Shown here piece after piece: positions 1-10,808 of a DNA stretch of 64,000 nt. How positions within the stretch are numbered: position 1 is the stretch's first letter; each line of letters starts with the position of its first letter. The translations under genes and the position numbers were made by a program. Below the pieces are notes generated by a model. It made no database searches. It was not told the DNA's origin and saw only the letters and a program-made list of their open reading frames with translations. This DNA comes from Panagrolaimus kolymaensis. Taxonomy: Eukaryota > Nematoda > Chromadorea > Rhabditida > Panagrolaimidae. The DNA is taken from positions 9,238,001 through 9,302,000 of the forward strand of contig JAJQJQ010000002.1 in assembly GCA_028622995.1 (NCBI GenBank), read 5' to 3'.

Positions 1-439
1 AAATGACACCAGAAAATTTAATGTCAATTTTATTATTGGATGTCGCTGAAATATTTTTTCTAGCTTTTAATGTTGGACCTAAGTAAAAAGTTATATTTGC
101 GTATAATCCATTTTTCTTCTTGAATACATTTTCACTTTGTTTATTATTTTCAATTGCGATAGAAAAAGGCAACTTGAGGGAAGAAAAATTATGAAAATTT
201 TCACCAAATTCAAGAAATGCTTTGAGTTTCTTTTCTTGATTTACACCATTCAAAATTAATGTACATTTAATTTCTGGCTCTTCGGATGAAATAATAAATT
301 CAGGACTTTTTAATCCAATTCCATCATCGTCAGATAATTGATTTTCATTAAAGATCCAATTTAAAGCAAAAGGTACTTCAGCATACTGAAAAATAATGTT
401 TTTTATTAAAGAAAAAGTTTTAAAAAATTGGCTTACCAT
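1..439 (-). CDS. MATH-domain protein (MATH-BTB family), 5' part only
   Basis: This is the N-terminal part of a gene that runs off the left edge. Exon 1 is only the start codon (437-439) followed by a GTAAGC donor. Exon 2 runs from 385 down to 1 and stays open. It begins YAEVPFALNW and continues with beta-rich sequence such as KLKAFLEFGENFHNFSSLKL, which fits a MATH fold. The neighbour at 1114-2544 has the same layout (ATG-only exon, then YLEIPFAINW), so the two are tandem paralogues. In nematodes MATH-BTB proteins act as substrate adaptors for cullin-3 ubiquitin ligases; that role is from family knowledge. The BTB half is outside the window. The MATH call rests mainly on similarity to the neighbour. 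Confidence 0.6.
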   Translation of the reverse strand, partial: MVSQFFKTFSLIKNIIFQYAEVPFALNWIFNENQLSDDDGIGLKSPEFIISSEEPEIKCTLILNGVNQEKKLKAFLEFGENFHNFSSLKLPFSIAIENNKQSENVFKKKNGLYANITFYLGPTLKARKNISATSNNKIDIKFSGVI

Positions 440-1113
440 AATTTTTTTAATACTAAAAAGATTTAAAAGAAAAAATTTATAACAGATTTAAATTTACGTT
501 TATGAATTTTTTGAACAGAGATCAAGGAAAACAAAAAAATTAATAAAAGGCAAGATGCTCGCTGTGCTTTAAAAAAAGTTTCCACAAAAAAATCGATTAA
601 CCTTTGCTATGTTGATTTTGAGCCAAGAAGACGATGTGGTGGAGAAAAAAGTGCCATGACAAAAACCATCGATCAATAAATGGACAAACTGCACTTTCTA
701 GAAATTTTGCGCATTTGTTTTTTTTCTTTTTGAATTAAAAAGAATTTCTTTGCTGGCAAATGGACTGATAAAACTTATTTAATTCTGGGATAACAATGTT
801 TTAAGGCTATAACCTGTTTAAAAAAACATTTATAATAACCAACCACCACCAGAATATTATTTAAAAAGTATAAAAAATAAAAAATAATCATAAAAAAATT
901 ATTAAAAGTACACAAAAAGTTGAGTGGTAAAGTTTTGGAAGGAAAGAGGAAGCAACAGTAAACAAAGTAAATCCAAATTTTGAAAAGAAAAAAATAAGAA
1001 TAAAATTAGTTATTTTCAACGAAAAGAATGAGAAAGGAAATCATTAAAAAAAGGTCGAAAAAAGTTACAATGTTATATTACTATTGTTTGATTTTTCCTG
1101 TTTAGTAAACACG
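440..1113. other. AT-rich intergenic stretch
   Basis: No gene is visible. It holds the upstream region of the left-edge MATH gene and the 3' flank of the next MATH-BTB gene. Homopolymer runs of A and T dominate. Confidence 0.6.
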
Positions 1114-2544
1114 CTAAATTTCAATGTGTCTTTCTTCTTCATATGGATTAGGATTTCGAATGAACCATCGCCGATTTAATTCTTTAACATCAGCATCTTC
1201 TTTAACAATCAAAAACGATTTTGTTTTTTCCTGCATGTAAGAAATGAAATCCTCAACAATCAGATAAATCCCTTTATGACTTGGATTTTGCAAAGCAAAA
1301 TAAAAACACCGCTTTTGAAGAGGATCAGAATGAAATTTGGTGGCCTTTTTTGATATTTCACTAACGTTTTCTGTTGTAATTTTGCAGCGTTCGCTCAAAG
1401 CATCCTAAAAGTTTTTATTATTATTTTTTTTTAATTTTTAGTAATTTCGCACTTACTTTGAAGCTATCCATTAAATAGTAATCAGCAAATTCATGCAGAT
1501 CATCAAGGTTCGATTCCATGAAATCTTCTGGAATTTCAATACCTTTGAAAAACTTAAAAACAGTTTTAACAATTTCAAAAGAAAATTTAGTCATTTCAAG
1601 TTTGTTTTCTTTTGCTTCTTTCAAGCCAGAATCAATCATTCCAGCAAATACAGGAGACATCTTTTTAAAATGTGATTTGTTGACCTGCAAAAATATTTTA
1701 TAGAGTTTATTAAATTTTTTGACAACACTATTTTCGTTTTTCATTAAGAAAGTTTGATATTGGGTAAGAAAGCCAAAATCTTTTGAAGCAAATTCAACCG
1801 ATATTGCCATCTCTTTCATTGTGTTTACTTTAGACATTTTTCTCAAAAAAAAAGTTTAATTTATTTTTAAAAATAAAACTACTACTTTTTTTATAATGGA
1901 TTTTATAAATTAGCAAAAGCTTTATCGAGATTTTTATGAAATAAAATTGCTAATTTTTGAAGAAAAATGTAAAAAATGCAACTTACATTAATAACATTTT
2001 CTCCAACAACAATTAAAAAATCATTTGCATCCAAATATGGGATAGGAATTTGAGGAGGTTTCTCACCAAGATAAATAAATCCCAAAACTTTGATGTTGAC
2101 CTTATTGATCTCTGACATTCTATTTTTACTTCTCCAAGTTTCAAACATATCTCTACAACGAATGCGGAAAAAACACATGTCCTTATTTTTGATTATTTGC
2201 TCAACGTGGCAAAAGTCGCGGTATAAACCTTGGCTATCAGCTTCTCCAATAATGATCGAATATGGCATTTTCAAAGATAAATTTTCAGCGCATTCATCAC
2301 TTAATTTAAAAATAATTTGCAAGTCTTTTTTCCCAGGCCAGTCAACGATTAATTGTAAGGAGCATGTAACTTCAGGATCCTTTGAAATAGTGATTATGGA
2401 GCTTCGAAGTTCATCGCGATAAGTTTGAGTTAATAATTTCTTGTCGAAAACCCAATTAATTGCAAAAGGAATTTCCAAATACTGTAAAAAAGATTTTTTA
2501 CAATTTGTAACAAACTAAGTTTTAATTTTATGAAAACTTACCAT
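1114..2544 (-). CDS. MATH-BTB domain protein (BATH-like)
   Basis: Likely a cullin-3 substrate adaptor, acting in cytoplasm or nucleus (family knowledge). Best model: complement of 1114-1404, 1457-1684, 1987-2481 and 2542-2544, all in phase, about 338 residues. Exon 1 is just ATG before GTAAGT. Exon 2 encodes the MATH domain and ends in LDANDFLIVVGENVIN. Exon 3 continues VNKSHFKKMSPVFAGM, so the BTB core (F-x-V-N-K-S ... S-P-V-F-A-x-M) is only completed by this splice. The stretch 1685-1986 is therefore an intron, although a reading frame (MSKVNTMKEM) lies in part of it. The C-terminal exon has the helical region after BTB and ends EEERHIEI. The length is near that of other nematode BATH proteins. 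Confidence 0.8.
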
Positions 2545-3200
2545 AATTATTGCTTCGTGCAAGTTACCGATGAAAATAAAATGATCCCAAAGAAAGCGGC
2601 GGCTATTTGCAGAAGAAAAAAAAAATCGAGACAAATGTGAATGGTCACTAAGGCGACTTAAGTTTTTGTTTGGATGTATTTTATCAAATAGAAAGAAAGG
2701 TCACCAGAGGTACCGGATTTTGAGAATTGCACAAAGCTCAAGAAAGAAACAAAAAGGCGGGTTCCAAAAATGTGTGACATTTTTTGTTTGCTAACAATGG
2801 TTGCCAAAATAAAAATTATTGAGCTTTCAATTCTCCAACAAAAAAAGGCGTTTCCAAATTAAAGAATGATACACTTATAAATACTCAATGAGGCGCCATA
2901 TGTTTTTTGCTTTGTTTTGGTATGTTGTATCAAATCGAAAAGCAAGGTCACACCAGAAGGGATGGATTTGATTCATTACATAAAGCGCAAGAAAGAAAGA
3001 CGGTCACCAAAAAATAGAATAGTTTTCTTTTGTTTGCTAACACTGCAACAAAACGGCAGAGAGGATTGGATTATAATTCTTTGATAGACATTTGAGTTAT
3101 TGGAATATCGCTGTTGATCGAAAAAAGATTTTTTGGTGGGCGCCTCTCTTTCGATTGTTACTATCCGAATGTTCTAAAAGCATTTTCATTAAGTTTGAAA
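2545..3200. repeat. Imperfect direct duplication, about 246 bp apart
   Basis: No gene is seen between the MATH-BTB gene and the MITE at 3201. Two diverged copies of one segment lie near 2665-2800 and 2910-3045. Both contain ATCAAAT(A/C)GAAA, then GGTCAC with CAGA(A)GG, then AAAGC(T/G)CAAGAAAGAAA, and both end with TTTGTTTGCTAACA. The spacing suggests an old tandem duplication of regulatory or gene-remnant DNA. Its function is unknown. Confidence 0.45.
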
Positions 3201-3349
3201 CAGAGACGGGCGGAATTCGGTTTCCGTTTCCGTTTCCGCGGAATTCCGCCCTTTTTTCAGTTCCGTTTCCGTTTCCGCCATTACGGAACTACCCCAGTTC
3301 CGTTTCCGTTTCCTTCCGTCAAAGAAAAAGTCATTTCCGCCGGTCCCTG
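3201..3349. mobile_element. hAT-like MITE, copy 1
   Basis: A 149-bp element with imperfect terminal inverted repeats (CAGAGACGGGCGG at the left; the right end reads CAGGGACCGGCGG on the other strand). It is flanked by a perfect 8-bp duplication GTTTGAAA at 3193-3200 and 3350-3357. Inside are several TTCCGTTTCCG units and GCGGAATTCCG. An 8-bp target duplication is the hallmark of hAT-superfamily transposons. It has no coding capacity, so it is non-autonomous. A second copy is at 27180-27279. Confidence 0.8.
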
Positions 3350-3357
3350 GTTTGAAA

Positions 3358-3815
3358 AGCAAAAGTTTAAGGTTTCATGGACTTTTTGTATTTTTTTATG
3401 TTTTTTTTGTTACCCAAAGTAATGTTGTCTGAAAAAAATATCAACCTAGTTTAATTGTATATAGCAACAAGTAAAACAAAGCAATCAATAAAAGATAAAA
3501 AAAAAATGAAGCGGCTAATTTCCAGAAAAAGTTTATAAACAAATGTATTTGCTCGTCGAAGTGCATATGTTTTAGTTACTAATAAATGGGTGGATATCAT
3601 GGCAAAGAAAAAAGTCGCACATATTAATTTAAAAGTTTTTCGTTGTTACGCAAAGCTCAGCAGGAGATAAAAAAGGAAGAAAGAAATTTTTCTTTTGATG
3701 ATATACAAGCGGTCGAAAAAAAAATATGGCTTGCTTACACATAATAGCGTTCAATCAAACAACAAGCCGACAGATAATCCACAAAAAAAGAGAGAGAAAA
3801 ATGCAATAACTTTAC
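3358..3815. other. Intergenic, nothing recognised
   Basis: AT-rich flank between the hAT-like MITE and a possible small exon. No gene or strong repeat was recognised. Confidence 0.5.
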
Positions 3816-3954
3816 CTTCAAATTGTTCGAGCGGTATTTTTGCAGGAAATAAAGGGTAAAGGATTAAAAGTTTTTTGATGACTCTTTTGTTCTTCGTTTC
3901 CAGCATCAAAAAGATATTACCAAACAACAACAAAAAGAGAAATGGATGTTTCAT
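3816..3954 (-). CDS. Possible first exon of a small secreted protein
   Basis: On the minus strand, ATG at 3954 begins MKHPFLFLLLFGNIFLMLET, which looks like a signal peptide. The frame runs to LEQFEG and then meets a GTAAAG donor at 3815. No convincing second exon was found downstream, so this may be a remnant or chance. I do not recognise the product. Confidence 0.2.
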
Positions 3955-4065
3955 CAACTTAGTTGAAAGCCATCAAAAATTAAACAAAAAAACGCATTAA
4001 ACATTATTTATTAAAAAAACTATACATATATTTTATCAACTAACAACATTCATAAATTAAACACA

Positions 4066-5360
4066 CTATTTTTTAACACCAGTATGAATAGCACAAATAC
4101 CCAAAGATAGGTTTTCATATGAAATATCAGTGAAACCAGCATCATGGATCATCTCAGAGAAACGCTGTTGATCAGGAAACATTCGAATACTTTCCACGAG
4201 ATATTTGTAACTATTATAATCTGATGCAAGAACTTGTCCAAGAACAGGAATGATTTGAAAGCTGTAAAATTCATAGAATGGTTTGATGAGATTATTGACT
4301 TTGCTGAATTCAAGACACATCAATTTTCCTCTTGGTTTGAGTACACGATAAGCTTCTGATAGTACCTGAAAATGGATGATGTTGTTAACAAGCATAAGGA
4401 TATAGAATTAAAGCAAAGTCAAACATACCTTATCAACATGAGTACAATTACGAATACCAAAAGCAATAGTATACAAATCAAATTGATTGTCTTCAAATGG
4501 AAGAGCTTCAGCATTACCACAAATCCATTTCAGTTTATTCAAATCTAAACTTTTATCATTTTGTGCACGATTCATTCCAACGTCCAGCATCGATTGATTG
4601 ATATCCAATACTGTTATATTTCCTGTTCCATTTGGTGAACGTTGCATTTGTCGAAGAAGTCGAAAAGCGATATCCCCAGTTCCACCAGCCACATCAATAA
4701 TTTTTGCATTTGGTGAAGGTTTAGCTCGATGAGTAAAATAGTCTTTCCATAATCGATGTACTCCAGCGCTCATTGCATCATTCATCAAATCATATTTATC
4801 AGCAACATTAGCAAACACAGTATGAACTAAAAATGAAGACAACGTTTATATATCCAAAATGTAGCAAGTCGAACCTCTATCTTGTTTTTCATCTTCACCA
4901 ACTTGTTCATAACCGAAATGAGTTGTCGTTCTTGGAAATGTAGCTGAAGCAGGAGAAAGTGGATCATTGCTTCTTAGACCATCTTTTGAAACTTTTATGA
5001 AAGTTGATGGCGCTAAAAACGAAGACATAAAACAATAATACTTTAAAAAATATGTTAGTTACCTTTCTTCATCTTTTCACCGGATGGTACTTGATAATAA
5101 TCAGCTTGAGTTGTTGTTGTTGTTCCAATAGGTTCAGAAGCAGCTGTAGCACCATCCTTTTCAATTTGAATAAATGATGAAGGTTTTGGTTTATCAATTT
5201 TCACTTGTTGATTGCTTCTTTCAATCGGAATCTTTTCTGCTGCTTTCTTTTTCTCTTCATCTGGAATCAAATAATAATCGACATGAGTATATCGTTGAGA
5301 AAAAGTTGTAACAAATTGTCGTCGATAATTTGATGATGAACGAATGCAATAACGAATCAT
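4066..5360 (-). CDS. coq-5: Mitochondrial 2-methoxy-6-polyprenyl-1,4-benzoquinol methylase
   Basis: COQ5 is the SAM-dependent C-methyltransferase of ubiquinone synthesis and acts in the mitochondrial matrix. Model: complement of 4066-4365, 4429-4826, 4875-5012 and 5063-5360, all in phase, about 377 residues. Visible UbiE/COQ5 features are KYDLMNDAMSAGVHRLWKD, the SAM site IIDVAGGTGDIAFRLL, NGTGNITVLDINQSML, and FGIRNCTHVDK; the end is LGICAIHTGVKK. The start MIRYCIRSSSNYRRQF looks like a mitochondrial targeting peptide. Oddly, about 90 residues before the catalytic domain hold repeated motifs (PSSFIQIEKDG / PSTFIKVSKDG and DYYLIPDEEKKK / DYYQVPSGEKMKK / HFGYEQVGEDEKQ). The family usually has only the last of these. 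Confidence 0.93.
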
Positions 5361-5861
5361 GATTGTTGTTGTTGATTGCTGCAGAAACAAACGTAAAAAA
5401 GTTTTATCACTCAACACATGAATGAAGACATTATTGGCAGCGACGCGCTATTAGCCAATTTGTTGTGTGAAAAATATTTGAATGATGAAAGCTCGATTAT
5501 CTGTTTTACAAATTTTTCTTGAGCTTTATCTTTTCTGCAATTAATGCACTTTTCTGATCTTTTTAAACGTCATACATAATTTGAAGAATAACAATTTCAC
5601 AAAAAATAAATACACTAAAATAAAAAGTTTTGAAATTCAGATACACGTCATGGAAATTGCTAAAGTTGATAATCGTTTTTCTATAGTGTACTTTAGTTTA
5701 TTGCTCCTTCTTTACAACTTTTTTGTACCTATTTTAAGTAAACTACTAACAAATATCTATTTATTGCGCTGAACATATAACAAAATTACTTTACCGCGAA
5801 ATAACAAACATATTTATTTTACATTTTTAATTTTTAGCTTCTTTATCGCTTTCAATAAACT

Positions 5862-6952
5862 ATGCATCGTCGTGTCTTTCAGAACTCATGGGATACTATG
5901 ACTCTTTTACCTTGTACAATGGAAAATGTAAGCTTAATTCCTTCTTTTTTTTGTTTATATATTCTATTAATTTTAGGGCGCGTTCGTTACCAATGTCAAA
6001 TGGAAAGTTCATGGCTTGGTTCACGTTCGTCACAAACGATATTATTACAGTCCTGATCTCTTCTTACATGATCCTATCAAGAGTGAACCTATCAAAATTC
6101 AACTTCGTTTGCTTATTCCTCCTCGAGGCTTCAAGAGTATAAGTTATCATATTGAACTTAAAATAGATGATCAATGGAGATATTATTCATCAATTCGTAT
6201 GTTTATTCTTATATATAACGCGATTTATTTGTTTCTCTTTTTTAGACTTACAAAATATTCGTGATGATTTTGAACACACTCTCCGCTTTTTGAATAACAT
6301 CTACTATTCTCGAAAAAATCTTAAAGCTGATTTACGACAATATTTGAAAACAATTCATGGAGAAACTTTTGCATTTGGTGGTAAAACTTATTCAATTCAT
6401 GATTGTTTCAAAGGAATTATGCTTGCTTTTATTGAACAAGAATACAATCAAGATTTTGTTATTGAATGTGAAGGAAAGGAATTCAAGGCATGCTTTCATT
6501 TCTTTTACCCAAAGCCTTTATTTCTTTCTTTTTAGATTAAGAAAATCATCCTTCAAGCTCGTTCTCCTGTATTCAATACTATGCTTTCAAACAACAATTT
6601 TAAAGAAGCACGTGAAAATCGAATGGTCATCAAAGATTGTGGTTCTGAAGTTGTTGAAAAGATGCTCGAATTCTTTCAAACAGATTTCGTTATGAATACT
6701 ATTGATTTTGAAGTCGAACTCTATGAAATTGCACGAAAGTATATGAGCGAAAGCTTTATGGTATGTCGCTTCTTTTTCCGATTTTGAATAACATACATAT
6801 TTTCTTTTAAGGAATTCACACGTCTACCATTTGTTCAAACTTTAACCATTGAAAACTATGATAAGCGTCTTGAAACTGTTATGAAACATGATGATAAAGA
6901 AACAGAAGAATTAATGAAAGCATGGTATACAAATCAACTTGGTCGTCAATAA
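5862..6952 (+). CDS. BTB/POZ domain protein with N-terminal MATH-like region
   Basis: Model: 5862-5927, 5977-6196, 6246-6487, 6536-6760 and 6812-6952, all in phase, about 297 residues. The C-terminal half has a BTB core: QDFVIECEGKEFKIKKIIL, then QARSPVFNTMLSNNNFKE, then MVIKDCGSEVVEKMLEFF. The N-terminal part (VTNVKWKVHGLVHVRHKRYY) is beta-rich and probably a diverged MATH domain. It should act as a ubiquitin-ligase adaptor, by family analogy. The intron after EFK uses a GC donor (AAG then GCATGC) with a normal TTTTTAG acceptor; splicing there restores the BTB core exactly. The gene points away from coq-5, with about 500 bp between the starts. The start codon is a choice: an upstream acceptor-like TTTTTAG lies at 5831-5837. 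Confidence 0.75.
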
Positions 6953-8154
6953 TCATCTTTTTTTGTTATTGCTTTATTACTTATTTGTTTTTTAAATGTT
7001 TTACCTTTATTTTACTTCTTTTTTTGTTGTTTACATAAAATGTTTTGATTGATTTCATCGTTCTTTTTGTTCTCCATATCTTAATGAAAGTATTGTATGT
7101 TTTTTGAACCTTTGCACGTGATTCCAGACGACGTTGTTTTTGATGTCAGATGTAAGGTTGATTTATTATACACAAGGGTTACACTATAATAACTAATACA
7201 ACCACATATAACATTATCTTTTGGTTATATAGGTTTAGGTACGACAAATTAGCAAAGTGAGTTATACCTTTATAGAAAGCTTTTAGGCCACCGACAAAGA
7301 AATTTTTGTTTGAGTGGGATGAAAGTTTTTTTAAATATTTATTTCCCCGACGGGTGCATAAGAAAGAGCGGTTCTTCACTTATTAACGCCGATAAAAATT
7401 TGATCAATCGATTACAAAGGTGAAAACCACAATCCCCATTTTTTGTGTTTTTCATCTCTCTCTTTTTTAGATTTCTTTTAAATGTCATTAATTTCATTCT
7501 TTGACAAATAATTTTTTTTGCGCATTAAAATAAAAGTGTTCCCGCAATAATAAATCATTTATATTCTTTAAAATAAAAAAAAATATCATTAGTTTGAGAA
7601 GAAAAAAATGCGCAAAGTGAAGTTGTTCAAGAAACACATATTCATTTTTTATTTTACAGAAAGTTTGAATATTTTATTCTTTATTCTTTTCTCTTTTTGT
7701 TTTGTTTTTTGTTGGATTAAATAGAGCTCACATTTTTTTAAATGATTTATCTTTAAATTTTAAAATTAAGTGCCTCTTTTCCAGCAAAAAACTTAATACA
7801 TTTTTTTTCTAAATAAATCGGTCAAATCGCGACAATCATCCAAGTTGCTTCGAATAAATAAATACAATGTATTTTATGCAGAAAAACCTATAAAAACAAA
7901 AGAAAAAGAAATCCACTGCAATTCAAATGGCTGTTTTATGAGAGCAGTTAACATAGCATTCGACTCATTATTTAACATTATTTTTTGAAACATTTTCTTC
8001 TTCAAATTTTTTATAACAAATTTTATTCGAATATTTTAATTTTATTTTTTTGGTTGGTTTTTGCTTTTACATTTTCTAAACAATTCCATTATGAAATCAT
8101 GTCAGTTGCAAATAAATGACAGAGAAGAAAAAAAGAATTTAAATATATTTTTTT
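6953..8154. other. Intergenic, no gene recognised
   Basis: 3' flank of the BTB gene and an AT-rich stretch. It includes one instance of the dispersed TTTGAATATTTTATT motif near 7664. The short open frame on the minus strand at 7179-7379 has no domain and no start context that I trust. Confidence 0.5.
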
Positions 8155-8223
8155 GATTAAACAAAGTTTTGAATTACAAACATTTTATTTTATAAAATAA
8201 AAATACATAGATATTTTTTTTAA

Positions 8224-8940
8224 TTACCAATTTGTATGTTTTCGAGTTTTCAAATAATTTTGTAATTCAGGAAGGGAATGAACTTTTTTTGAATGTTCCA
8301 AAAGTTCTGGATACTTTTCAGCCAATTCTGGAGCATCATTTCGAATGCTATCAACGTATTCAGAAATAAAAAAATCCACCCATGTAAGGCCATTATCAGC
8401 GAAAAAATCATTATTTTTTGATTGTTTTAATAATTTTACGATCACAGGGAAATATTGATTAATATTGGGTTCAAGATATTTGGCATATATTTGTTCCTAA
8501 AAATTAAATTACAAATTCTTAAAATATTTTTTATATTAAAAAAATTAATAATAGCGTTTTAAAAATTATTAAAGAAAGAATCTTACTTTGGTTCCTTCTC
8601 CAGTTCCACGATTAACAAATATTGTGTATGGTAAAGTTTTGTACATCATTTCTCGAAAATATTCAGCAACATCATTGATATGGGCATCCTCCATATCATT
8701 TTTTCCTGTGAGATTAAATTTCTTTGCTAAATATCGGTTGATCGTCATCGATTGACCAATTTGCTTTCCATTGACAACCATAAATGGTAAACTTTTGTAG
8801 ATGGATGCTTCTTTCACTGCTACCCAAGTATCAAAACCACATCGCTCATCTTCAAATTCTTCTCCAGCATAATGAAGGATTAAGCGAGCGGTTTCACCTA
8901 AATATCGAATAGGAAGATATGTAAGTTTAATGGAGGACAT
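8224..8940 (-). CDS. Glutathione S-transferase, sigma (nematode-specific) type
   Basis: A cytosolic detoxification enzyme that conjugates glutathione to electrophiles. Model: complement of 8224-8496 and 8587-8940, 208 residues, the usual length for sigma GSTs. The N-terminal thioredoxin-like domain has KLTYLPIRYLGETARLILHY, with Tyr8 at the usual catalytic position, then LPFMVVNGKQIGQSMTINRY, with the conserved Pro and the glutathione-contacting Q-S. The helical domain has GLTWVDFFISEYVD and ends LKTRKHTNW. The single intron is phase 0. A partial inverted copy lies at 12831-13537, which makes this the likely parent locus. Confidence 0.93.
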
Positions 8941-9953
8941 TTTTTTGTTGAGTTTTTTTACTGATGTGTAAAAATAATTGAAGAAAAGTAAGTTTTTTAG
9001 TTAACTTTTATACTACCTTTTTTTAAAAAATATTTCAATTGAATCTTCTAGTTTATGTTTTTTTAAATGTAAAATAACAATGACTACAAAAAGTTGTCAA
9101 AAAAGAGCAAAGTTTGGTTTCAGCAGCAGCAAATATGTAGCGTAAAATTGAGGGTTGTTATTTGCGCATGCTCTAACACGATTATGCTTTGTTGAAAAGT
9201 AAAGTAAAGTAAAGAGAAAATCATTTTTTCTTTTCTTTTTTTGAAAAAAATGAAAAGGCGTGAATTAAAACAAGTATTTTTAAAATCATGAAAACAAAGA
9301 GTGACTGACTGTTTTTTTTTAGATTTTGTATTTGAGCTAAAGCACAAACTAAATTCTTTTGTGATCATTGCTTTTATTGTTAAAAAAAAAATTTTTAAAG
9401 AAAAAACTTAAAATAAACTTGTTTTTCAAACTTTTTAAATGAAATCAAAAAAAGAGGCAGTAACTTTATAGCGACCTGCTGGAAGGAGTGAAACAATTTT
9501 TTTGAAATAAAAATAAATAAATAATGGAATTTAATTTGAGCTTTTTTGTACTGATTCCATGAGACACAAACAAAATCTTACGTGTTCTAGAGCATAAATA
9601 AAATCAATAACAAAATCCCAACAACATACATATAATTAATAATCCCACTTCAGCATTATCTTTTCAAAATGACATTAGTAACGAAAAATATTATATTCGG
9701 TTATATGAAAAAAGCTATTTCAGGAAATTATTATTTATTCAATAAATCAAACAGAAATTTCGGAAGTGTTTTTATTATATATTTTGCAGTTTTTGTTGTA
9801 TAAAATCATTTTAAGAAAGTTTTTCGGATAAAGAGCAATAATAACAATAAAAGCTTTTAAAAATTTTATTAAAATTCAAATTAACTATTGTTAAATTTTT
9901 ATATTTAAGGAATTTCATTTTCATTAAAAAGCATCATATTTTTTTCACAAAAA
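8941..9953. other. Intergenic; upstream regions of two divergent genes
   Basis: It holds the 5' flanks of the GST and of the cysteine-rich gene at 9954. The last 120 bases (about 9835-9953) closely resemble 16260-16390, upstream of the second cysteine-rich gene: both have AAAGCTTTTAAAAA(T/C)TTTATT, ATTGTTAAA and TTT(C)ATT before the ATG. This suggests a duplicated promoter. No other gene is seen. Confidence 0.55.
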
Positions 9954-10330
9954 ATGAAAGTCGTTGTTGTTCTTATTTTCTTTGCAGTCATTTTAATTTC
10001 CACCGATGCATGTGTTACAGCAGGGGATTGCACCAATGGGAATTGGTGCATCCACAATGAAGTAAGTTTTTTAATTTACAATTAAAGTTAAAAAGATTAT
10101 TTCTAAGAAAGCAAAATATAAACAAAAAAAATTTTTAGTGTCGTCCCCATTTCCGCAACACTTATAATCCTCATCACCATCGATTGCAACCACAACCTCG
10201 TGAAATCCTTAAAAATGATGGTACGGGTGATACTCCTGCTTGCACTGGACCAGGTCAATGCGATGGTGATATATATTGTATGTGTTGGGACGGATTCTGC
10301 CGAAAATTATGTCCACCAAATCTTGAATAA
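9954..10330 (+). CDS. Secreted cysteine-rich protein, 99 residues
   Basis: Exons 9954-10061 and 10139-10330. The product starts with a clear signal peptide (MKVVVVLIFFAVILISTDA). Two cysteine modules follow: C-x5-C-x5-C-x4-C (CVTAGDCTNGNWCIHNEC) and CTGPGQCDGDIYCMCWDGFC. Between them is a His/Pro-rich linker with HHHRLQPQPRE. The exon junction falls exactly at a module cysteine, as in the larger paralogue at 16391-17462. The two share module spacing, intron style, the R-P-(H/F) segment after the junction and upstream sequence. I do not recognise a named family; it resembles short EB-like cysteine-rich modules of nematodes. Expected to be extracellular, function unknown. Confidence 0.75.
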
Positions 10331-10808
10331 CAATTGTGATTTGTTTTTTGATTAAATTTTCATACATTGAAAAATTTATATAAATTAATTTAATTTGCGC
10401 TTTCTAATACTTGTCATTAAAAAAAGTAGAAAGAAACAGTTATGTAAAATTTTTTCCATGTATCGAATGAAGTTACAACGAGAATTACTTTTACACTTAG
10501 CCATTTTGTGTTATTAACATTTTATGTTGGGAATTTAAACGGTCCTCATTTAAAAAAAATCCTCCACTAAAAGGAAAACATAAAAAAGGAATAACCAAAA
10601 CATTTTCATGAAATAAAATCAATAAAAAAAAGGTTGACACGATTTTATCGGAGAAGCTTAAAACTTTAAAGTTGGAGAAAAAATTAATTTTTTTCTATGA
10701 TGCTATAATGATAAGCCAAAAACAACACTAAAAGAATTTTTATTGTTTGATATTTGTGGTTTTTTTCTGCTTGCTTTCTTATTATTTATTTAATGAAAAA
10801 ATTAAAAA
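10331..10808. other. Intergenic, nothing recognised
   Basis: AT-rich 3' flank of the cysteine-rich gene and 5' flank of the Hsp70-like gene. No repeat or gene was identified. Confidence 0.5.

Noticed and set aside
1685..1850. Open frame beginning MSKVNTMKEMAISVEFASKD as a separate gene start
   Set aside because: Splicing from 1987 to 1684 rebuilds an exact BTB core (VVGENVIN-VNKSHFKKMSPVF), so this stretch is best read as intron.
3092..3422. Two frames rich in FRFRFPFP over the TTCCG region
   Set aside because: They are translations of the hAT-like MITE interior and its flanks.
7179..7379. 66-codon minus-strand frame MKNRSFLCTRRGNKY
   Set aside because: No domain, no splice partner, and a composition typical of AT-rich spacer.
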